The notes under the pieces: model-generated
Databases searched by the model: none
What the model was told of the DNA's origin: nothing
The model's input: the letters and a program-made list of their open reading frames with translations, nothing else
From: Anisus vortex
Lineage: Eukaryota; Mollusca; Gastropoda; Planorbidae
Direction: 5' to 3'
Assembly (NCBI GenBank): GCA_949126835.1
Contig: OX421497.1
Location: 3,899,024-3,963,023, forward strand
Length of the DNA stretch: 64,000 nt
Position numbers and translations under genes: made by a program
Shown: positions 1-9,734 of the stretch, in pieces
Position numbering within the stretch: the stretch's first letter is position 1
Layout of the letters: each line of letters opens with the position of its first letter

Positions 1-272
1 GCTAACACTATTTAGTCTTAGATATTGTGTTTCTTTTTTTTTCTCCAAATACCAACTATGGCTTGCGATAAAAACAACATCAAACCAAATGTCGGCTCAT
101 CGTTTAGATGTGCGCTACTGTTTGATGTGCATCAAGTGCGTCAGGGATTTGTCTTTTCCGACCTGTGACTTGTGACATTGCGGTGGGGGGGGGGTGGAAT
201 CGAAATCCGGTTTTAAACCGATTTATAGAACCGAAAACCGGTTTTGAAAACAAACCGGTTTTAACAACCTTA
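1..272 (-). mobile_element. hAT element fragment of the CCGG-rich (TAGGGATG) family
   Basis: The bases are the reverse complement of parts of the element at 28633-29516. They share the stretch with ATCAAACCAAATGTCGGCTC and the AACCGGTTTT-rich terminal region. The central part of that longer copy is missing, and the outer terminal repeat near 265-272 is mutated. The left end lies outside the window. It is non-coding here. Confidence 0.7.
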
Positions 273-587
273 GTTTAAAACTAACAATTTGCGTTTGGAC
301 GCAAGGCAAGAGTTTTTTCCCTTTATTACTTTAATTACAATGAATGCAGGGTTGCTATTTTTCTGTCTTTTAGGTCAGCAGAGTTTATATCTCCATTACC
401 ACTTTTGATGCTGATGTTCTGCAGGAAACTTTAGCTCATTTGTAGAATGAAATATTGATATGCAATTAATATGTAGATCAATGGAGTCTAAAGAATTTTT
501 TTTTATAATCGAACATTTGTCTGCGAGCCAGATGCAGCCATCAATAGAGCCACATCTGGCTTGCGAGCCATAGGTTTCCGACCCCTG
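273..587. mobile_element. hAT MITE, truncated (GCGAGCC family)
   Basis: It ends in TTTCCGACCCCTG, and its body (GAACATTTGTCTGCGAGCC, then GAGCCACATCTGGC) matches the complete MITEs at 39737-40086 and 32537-32916. The left terminus is missing and abuts the fragment at 1-272. Confidence 0.7.
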
Positions 588-960
588 TTTTATAGTAATG
601 TACATGTATCTACAGTATGTACATGCAGTATACAGGTACAAATGTTTATCAATAAAACAGTAAAAGTAAAGTATCCCGTCAGAGCAAATTGGTTCATATG
701 GCCGTTGAAGCAGTTTCCGTGGCCATGGCATACTAGGTGATTTTGTGGCCAGCACTATGCACAGCCACCTTTACTTTACCGAGCCGCAAAGTAGCGAGGG
801 TTCGCTGTAGTAAAATTGTGTGCATTGGTATTGTTCTCTACCACAATACATGGTTTGAAAACACACCTGTATGGCGATTCCACAAATGGTATTCTAAATA
901 ATTTAAGTACAAAATATGTCTCATTACACATCAAACATGTAAAGGTCGTTTCTTGTGGCT
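588..960 (-). mobile_element. Tigger/pogo-like MITE interrupted by a SINE
   Basis: The stretches 590-662 and 780-960 match, in reverse, the MITE at 5028-5367: an internal TGTACATACTGTAG-like block, then the terminus GCGAGGGTTCGCTGTA. Between them sits a SINE-A tail (about 664-779) with CACTATGCACAGCCACCTTT and a CTTTACTTTAC end. The SINE therefore inserted into an older DNA element. No gene is seen in 1-1166. Confidence 0.6.
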
Positions 961-1166
961 GCATCCTTTCATGTTTGTTTTTTTAACTTTCACTATCAAA
1001 ATATGTCACACGCATGCAATTACAGGCATTGCGTTTCTTTACTTTGAAAATTAGTATAGATTTTCATAAGTACAAAACTGCAACAAACACATAAACACAA
1101 AGCACAAACTTAACACACAACTAATTTCAAAGATCGACACATATATTCTAGTCATAAATCATGTTC

Positions 1167-1183
1167 TTTATTTGTGGTTTTAT
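1167..1183 (-). terminator. two candidate polyadenylation signals of gene A
   Basis: On the minus strand two AATAAA hexamers occur at 1178-1183 and 1167-1172, about 130-150 bases past the gene A stop codon at 1316. Position and exact hexamers fit a 3' end signal; use is inferred. Confidence 0.5.
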
Positions 1184-1194
1184 TTCATTGAGGT

Positions 1195-1345
1195 TCCCCA
1201 TCAGGTGGACTCCCGGGTTAGATTCAGCTGGACTCCCGGGTTAGATTCAGGTGGACTCCCAGGTTAGATTCAGGTGGACTCCCAGGTTAGATTCAGGTGG
1301 ACTCCCAGGTTAGATTCAGGTGGACTCCCAGGTCAGATTCAACGG
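1195..1345. repeat. 23-bp minisatellite overlapping the gene A stop codon
   Basis: About six copies of a 23-bp unit containing GGTGGACTCCCAGGTTAGAT. The unit nearest gene A supplies its last codons and the TGA stop at 1316-1318. Confidence 0.85.
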
Positions 1346-1547
1346 CATCCCAGCGCCGTCGTCAATGCCGTGAGTCAGGGCAAGCACGGAGGAGATCCGT
1401 CGGTCGTTGCTCAGCGTCGGCTTCCTCTGGCTGGTGTCCATGCTGGTCCTGGAGGAGCTGTCGGCGAAGCAGGCGTCGGTCGGGCTCGGGGGCTGCGACT
1501 TGAGCCCGTCAGCCTTGGACTTTCGGTACACGGTCGCCTGGGCGATT
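1316..1547 (-). CDS. gene A exon 8: cytoplasmic tail
   Basis: Acceptor TTCCCCTAG joins at phase 2 to exon 7 and completes Val363. The tail begins with basic residues (VYRKSK), consistent with a stop-transfer sequence, and is rich in Ser, Thr and Pro with no recognised domain. It ends WEST followed by TGA inside the 23-bp minisatellite. An upstream open stretch to 1633 is intron read-through. Confidence 0.72.
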
Positions 1548-4500
1548 CTAGGGGAACAATCGAAGAGTGTATGTGTGTGAGACTGAGCTGTAGTTAATGA
1601 TCCGAGCTTCGTAGTCTTTCGGCGAGGGCACATGATTATTGGATAAATATTGTCCTGTTAGATGTTCTCAGATAATATTGCCATTTAACATAGATTCTTA
1701 GATAACTATTGCCCTTTAAGATAGATTCTTAAATAACTATTGCCTTTTAAGATAGATTCTTAGATAACTATTGCCCTATAATATAGATTCTTAGATAACT
1801 ATTGCCTTTTAAGATAGATTCTTAGATAACTATTGCCCTTTAAGATAGATTCTTAGATAACTATTGCCCTTTTATATAGATTCTTAGATAACTATTGCCC
1901 TTTAAGATAGATTCTTAGATAACTATTGCCATGTGAAAAAAAATAACTTAAATAACTATTGCCATGTGAAAAAAAATAACTTAAATAACTATTGCCATGT
2001 GAGAAAAAATAACTTAAATAACTATTGCCCTGTGAGAAAAATTATCAGATAACTATTGCCCTGTGAGATACATTGTGTGTGCTAGGGTGGCTGGGCTTTA
2101 CGGCGAGCCAAACATTTATCTGTGACCACACAACGATAGAAAAATACAAACTTACACACTGAGAATGGCTGCACTGACCAGCATAACAAGGGAAATGCCC
2201 ACAATAATGGTTGCCATGGACGCGTCGCTCATAGCTGTTCAAGATGGAAATCTTTGTTAAATAAAAGCCTATGGATCTATCATTAGTTGACCAAAAAAAA
2301 AAAAGCAACAAATATTTTGTTCCATACGGTAAGATCATTTATCGAGACCGGGTTACAAATAAACAAGTTTTTCGTTTAAAGAAAATGCACCCACTTTCGA
2401 CGTCGGTCAGCGAACGCCGCCTAAAATTAGCCGGCCACATAATCCGCTAGCCTGATCATCGGCTGACCCAGATGGCGGCCGCCCAATGGACGACGCGGAC
2501 AAGGGGCGACCTAAAAACAACATGGCGTACAACCATCGCCGATGACCTCCTATCTGTTGACGTAAATTGGGACGACATCAATGCCGTTACAGCAGCGGCT
2601 ACGGACAGAGCCCCACTGGAGAAGTCTCATTGCCCGATGCGCCGAACGGCGCGGGAGGGTCTAAGTCTAGGTAAAAGTTTACAGGTAAGTGTAGAAGAGG
2701 TCACTAGTCTAGTTTCATTTGCATATTTTAGATCTTGGAAAAATATTTTGGCGAATGTTGTTTTTTTTTTAAACAGGACGTAAGCATCAGATATTTGGAA
2801 ACACAGTGACGCTTCTGTAAACAGAAACTTCTAGCACAGGGATCGGCAACCTTTACATATGAGTGTGCCAAAGCAGGATTTCTAAATCTTTCAGCGTGCC
2901 AACAACAACCCAAATAGTCATTCTGCTCTAGCACTCAATTTCTTGTAGAAGTGACATGATTTGCCTTTTCGGGTGTCTTCCGCGTGCCATTGAAAATAGC
3001 TCGGCGTGCACGCGTTCCGTAGGTTGCTGACCCCTGTTCTAGCACATACGCATGTCAGCGAAAGACTACTAGAATGACCGTAAAACAAAATACCCTTTGA
3101 TACCAAATTGATCATAGGGCTGGTGAAGCAGCGTTCACCAGTTTATGTGGCCATACTAATGTCAGGTACCCATCAGAGCTGCGTAGGCTCATGGACACCC
3201 TCTAGTCCCGGGAAGAAATCCTAGCCTTCGCTAGGATTCGAGCCCAGAACCTTCGGAACGCCGGTCTTACGCGCTGCCGGCTCGGCCACCTATAATGTAA
3301 TTAGGCCACTTTAGATACTGAGCATATTACTAAAAACATATTTTATTCAGAATGTCCCTCTAGATTCGCTAGCCACTCGGAAATTCTGGTACAAAAAACT
3401 GTCAAGTGGCGGCAGACATTTTTAAAGGTCAGCACAGTGTAATATAATTATAAATTATAATATATATATTTTTTTTTTTTCAGTCGGAAGCTGCCAACTA
3501 TTAAGCAGCAAATAAAGTAAAGCCCCCGTCGGGCCGTGTTGATCCATAGGTCCGATGAAGCAGCGTTCACCAGTTTCTGTGGCCACGGCATACTAGGTGA
3601 TTGTGTGGCCAGCACTATGCATAGCCGCCTTTACTTTACCCCAACTAAGGTCAGGTACCCATCAGTATAAGTATAAGTATAAGTATAAGTACCATTCTCG
3701 GCTTTCGTTAGTCGAGATTTGTCTCGTATAAAAGTCGTATCGGTGCAGCCCGAGACGTCCACGAGGCGGTCCTCCGTGGAGACGTTCCCGCTGCTGTTGC
3801 TCCCGGCACACACGCTGCACTGCTCGCTCATCACCTGGTCGCCGTAGTAGCCCGGCGGGCACCTGAGGCACTGCTTCTTCTCCCTGGACAAGTAGTGTCC
3901 CTTGGAGCAGCCACCTTTGGGAACATTTAAATCACATGAAATCGTAAGGAAAATAGTACCACCAGTTATATAAAAAAGAGTATATCGTCGGGCCATTTTC
4001 GATCCATGGGGTCGGGGAAGCAGCGTTCACCAGTTTCTGTTCCCCCGGGATACAAGGAAATTGTGTGGTCGGCACAATGTCCATCCGCCTTTACTTTACC
4101 CCTATCTTAAAATTAGGTACCCTTCAGAGCTGGGCAGACTCAGGGGAGCACCCTACAGACCTGTTAAATCCTAGCGTTCACCAGGATTCGAACCCAGGAC
4201 CTTCGGTACGCCAGTCGAACGCGCTGCCACCTTTCCCCCATATAAAATAATGTTTTGCGCCCTTCGTTTATCTGTGGTTATGAATCTTGTCTTAGCATTT
4301 CGAGAAAGTGTTTTAAATGATGTGTAAGTTATCGATTTTACTCAAACGATTTGACCAAACTGATCATAGGTCTGATGAAGCAGCCTTCACCAGTTTCTGT
4401 GGCCTCGGCATACTAGGGGATGTGTGGCCAGAACTATGCACAGCCACCTTTACTTTACCCCAACAAATGTCAGGTACCCATCAGAGCTGGGTAATTAATC

Positions 4501-7500
4501 CGGGACAAAATCCTAGCCTCTACTAGGATTCGAACCCAGAACCCTCGGATCGCCAGTCTAACGCGCTGGCGCTCGGCCACCTTGCCTCCTATTTCAAGGT
4601 TTAATACAGTAAAAAAAAAACAATAAAAAATTTTTTAAAAAAAAACAGGGACTTACGGCAGATCATGCCCCGTTTAAGGTCCAAGACGTACGTGGTCCCG
4701 TTTCGGCAGCCAGCGTCCACAATGCAATCTATGCCGGAGTCGCTGGGCAAGCCCAGCTCTTGCGCCACGGCCACGCGCAGCTTGCGTGCCTGGCGCTCCG
4801 TCAGCTCCGCCTCCAGCTCAAAGGAGAAATCCGCCGTAAGCTTCAGATAGAGCTGTGAGGGTGGGGAGAGGGGGGCGGAAGCAGGGGCGTGGTGGGGGGC
4901 GCGTGGGGGAGATTTGTCGAGATGTGAACTATGAACACATGACAATTACCATATGTACTTTATAACCTATGTAGTCCAGCATTGAACAGTTATAAAAGGT
5001 AAATTATATTACAAGTTATAAATATTACAGTGAACCCTCGCTACTTCGCGGTTGGACATTCGCGGATTCACGACTTCGCGGAATTTCTTTTCATTACATT
5101 ATATTGGGAAAATATATTGCGGATTTTATGTGCACCTACTGTTTCATTGATAAACAGTTGTATCTGTCGACTACTGTATGTACATACTGTAGATATATGT
5201 ACATTACTGTGAAGGTCGGTTTGTTAACAGTACGTAAAGGGAGGGTTTTACAAGATCCGAATACACGAGAAATAAATACTGTAAATATGGTGTCCCTACT
5301 TCACGGATTTTCAGCTATCGCGCACGGTCTCGGGACCTATCTACCGCGATAAACGAGGGTTCACGGTTCAATGTACATACACTAGTATTTATGCCCGTCA
5401 AAATGATGGGGAAACGATCGACTGCAATATGCTTTGTTAAAATAATAAAAACAATCAAAAAGGTCAACAACAACAAATAAGAAAATATAAACAATAAAAT
5501 AAAAGCTTTCGTAGCAAGGGAAATCCCATTGAGGAGCAGACAATGCATAATTTGAAAGCATTTTGAAAGGGACATAGCTCTGAATATTTTTTTTCATGGC
5601 ACTCATGTTTACAACCTTAACATAACTAGCAATACGTTTATATAAAAAATAAAAAAGGGATTAGGGATTATATAACATTTGGAATATATAACGTACAGAA
5701 AATAGAACATACAGAATATAGAACATACAGAATATTATAGATCATACATAACATATAACATACACAATATAGAACATACATAATATATAGCATACAGAAT
5801 ATAGAACGTACAAAATATAGAAAGAACAGAATATAGAACTTACAGAATATAAAAAGTACAGAATATATGACATACAGAATATAGAACATACATAATATAA
5901 AAAGTACAGAATATATAACATACATAATTTAAGCATACCGAATATAGAACATACAGAATATAGAACATACAGAATATAGAACATACAGAATATAGAACAT
6001 ACAGAATATAGAACATACAGAATATAGAACATACAGAATATGGAACATACAGAATATAGAACATACAGAATATAGAGCATACAGAATATAGAACATACAG
6101 AATATAGAACTTACAGAATAAAGAACATACAGAATATAGAACACAGAATATAGAAAATACAGAATATAGGACATACAGAATATAGGACACACAGACTCTA
6201 AAACTTACAGAATATAGGACATGCAGAATAAAGGACATACAGAATATAGAACATACAGAATATAGGACATGCAGAATAAAGGACATACAGAATATAGAAC
6301 ATACAGAATATAGAACATACAGAATGTAGGAGATACAACGACAAACTGTTCGAAGAATGTGATCAGTAGTAAAGTTAATTGTGTCTTCCTACTTACAATG
6401 GGAAACTCCCTGCGATCATTAACTAGCTGACCATTGGGCAGTAGGTCCGAAAGACCGGTTTGTTCCAAGCTCTTGGCATCGCAGATCATCGCGGCATCTT
6501 CAACGTGGCATGACGCTAACAAGTTCAACAGTTCACATATTCTGAAACAGACAACCCGTGTGCTACTTATGGATGTAGGGGGCACATCCGGCCGACCGTA
6601 CCATTTTATCCGGGAAGCGAGCGAATCATGTGAAACGACGAGCTGATAAGCTTCCTCAATGTAGCAGATAGCTGAACGAAAAGACTTCACCAATTTAGGT
6701 ATAAAAAATGCAAGATGGAATTCAGGAATGTAGTCAAAAGACACAATAATTGAAAAAAATTGGAGTTTAATAAAAAAAATAAAAAAAATAACAGAAAGTT
6801 AAATGACCTATAAACGAAAGTGTGTCATTGTTTTAATTGACCTACTTGGAAAAGTCTAGAGATTTTCCCGAGGCAAACACAATTTTGATCTTCGACTGTA
6901 TGGACACGATTCTTACACTCTTGCAGTCTGTCTTCATGTTGACCACAAGGGCCATGCTAATATTGTCCGGGTGTAGCAGAACTGTTAAATGATGCTGGGA
7001 ATTAGCATTTGCACGCATGCACATATACACATACACAGTATACACATATACATACATAAACACATTTTATAGTGATTGAGTGGGAGAGAGAGAGACAAAG
7101 AGAGATAGATAGGTAGTTATAGATAGATTAAGATATGTGGATAGATAATAGATAGACAGACAACCATGCAGACAGATATGTTAAGAATAAGTTACATTTT
7201 TTTCCCAATGTGGGAAGGGTAAGGCGTGATATCGTTGTCACACCATACTTGGAGATTCTATGAATCTAACAAATAATCATGGGCCCCGATATCCCCGTGA
7301 AGTTGTTTCACGTAGGTTCGTAAGGACCAATAGAAACGAACCATTTTTAAGACCTTGTGGTTTCGAGACCATACGTGGGCAGTCCCATTATAAGAGTCGT
7401 ACCGAACGGTCATCTGTATCATCACTAGCCTATCATTGTGTCATGGTATATTTTAGCAGTGTAAAAGTTCTTTACCTGTTTGGGTTAAACTTTTATTATT

Positions 7501-8936
7501 ATATCTATATTACTCAAGAGTTTTTGAATGATTTAGCTGAAAGTTACATTGTGATGGAAAAGGCGTTCCAGCAGTACTCTAGCAATAACAAAGTGGATAT
7601 ACCCCCCCCCCCCTAGATAAATCGAACCTTCTGTGCTCCGGCACGTAACAGATAGAGAAAAAGATAGATAGAGTTTTTGTATCAGCCGATTGTGTGCGCA
7701 GAGTGTAGGTTGAGTATGTGATATAAATACTGACAAGAACTCAACATTATATCGCTTTTGACAAATATATGACAGGAGTAAGGAAAGTCGTTACATACTA
7801 CCCAATACACCTGAAAACAAGTTTTATTACATTAGTCATTTGAATAAAAGAATAATTGTTCGGTTCTCCAAAGTCTCAGTAATTATGCCTATGGGAGCGT
7901 AGAAGTCATTTAAGACAGCGTTATTGGATTCGCACGGAAAAAAAGAACATATAAGCTCTAAAAATAGAGCAAGCGGTCCATCTCAGTATAATCTTTGGTT
8001 TTAGCTAGTCATTAGCGTTACGACAATATTTGTCACCCACATAAAAATTAAGGATAGCGAAGCTAAAAGATGTATAGTGCGTACATTTTAAATTATTTAG
8101 ATATATTGGGAATGTGCGTTCATGTGCGCATGAATAGGGATGTACCATTGCGCAACAAAAAAAAAAAGAGTGTTTAAAAACAGTTAAAAACTTTTTTTTT
8201 TGTGGGTTTTGGCAAAGGGATGTGTTTCAAAATTTCAGAGAATGTTTGGCAGGAAATAACGTCTATGAGCCAAGTCATAGATAGATAGGATGGCGGGAAG
8301 GACTTATATAAAGTCGGTTATCAGAAAGATTTGAGAAGTAAATATAAAGGTTTTTTTTTTGAAGACATAATGGAAGAAACCCACTTGATCTCAATAGTTT
8401 GAGGGGCGTAGTGTTGGGTGGGGGCGGGCATAATTGAAATCTTGACTGATTGACAGTGTCGGTTGCTGAGCCACCCCCACCCCCTACCCGTTAATGATAT
8501 CTTCTTGAGTCCCACATATCCAAGAAAAAGAGCGCCAAAACTTTGCAGATCATTTTTTTTTTACGCTGTGGATCCACAGAAGGTGGGCGTGATGGTGGGA
8601 GTCAGTGACAGTGTAATGGCGATATACCTATTAGCCAAACGAGTAGCATACCGAAAATCAGCTTTAAAAATAAAAAGCTACAAGGTAATTATGACAACAC
8701 CAAAAACAACAGCGAAAATCCGAACAACCGAAAATAGTCGGACAAATTTCATCGTGTCATCGTGAACACAAAAATAACAGAACACTTTTTTTAAACACAT
8801 AAATTAACGATGATGGAAACTAAATGACTTTGTGAAGATGCCATTAATGTAAGCTTATTTAGATAGATATATAGATAGATAGATAGCTAGCTAGATAGAC
8901 AAATGAATAGATAGATGCATAGATACATAGATAGAT

Positions 8937-9006
<70 letters not shown>

Positions 9007-9703
9007 GGATAGATAGATGGATAGATAGATAGATAGATAGATAGATGGATGGATGGATGGATGGATGGATGGATGGATGGATGGATGGATGGATGGATGG
9101 ATGGATGGATGGATGGATGGATGGATGGATGGATGGATGGATGGATGGATGGATGGATGGATGGATGGATGGATGGATGGATGGATGGATGGATGGATGG
9201 ATGGATGGATGGATGGATGGATGGATGGATGGATGGATGGATGGATGGATGGATGGATGGATGGATGGATGGATGGATGGATGGATGGATGGATGGATGG
9301 ATGGATGGATGGATGGATGGATGGATGGATGGATGGATGGATGGATGGATGGATGGATGGATGGATGGATGGATGGATGGATGGATGGATGGATGGATGG
9401 ATGGATGGATGGATGGATGGATGGATGGATGGATGGATGGATGGATGGATGGATGGATGGATGGATGGATGGATGGATGGATGGATGGATGGATGGATGG
9501 ATGGATGGATGGATGGATGGATGGATGGATGGATGGATGGATGGATGGATGGATGGATGGATGGATGGATGGATGGATGGATGGATGGATGGATGGATGG
9601 ATGGATGGATGGATGGATGGATGGATGGATGGATGGATGGATGGATGGATGGATGGATGGATGGATGGATGGATGGATGGATGGATGGATGGATGGATGG
9701 ATG

Positions 9704-9734
<31 letters not shown>

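Noticed and set aside
5668..6286. Cys/Tyr/Ile-rich minus frames resembling a membrane protein
   Set aside because: Translation of the 16-bp minisatellite; the residues repeat with the array and there is no start or splice context.
7260..7616. 118-codon plus frame
   Set aside because: No recognisable domain, no splice partners, and it ends in a C-run; inside gene A intron 2.
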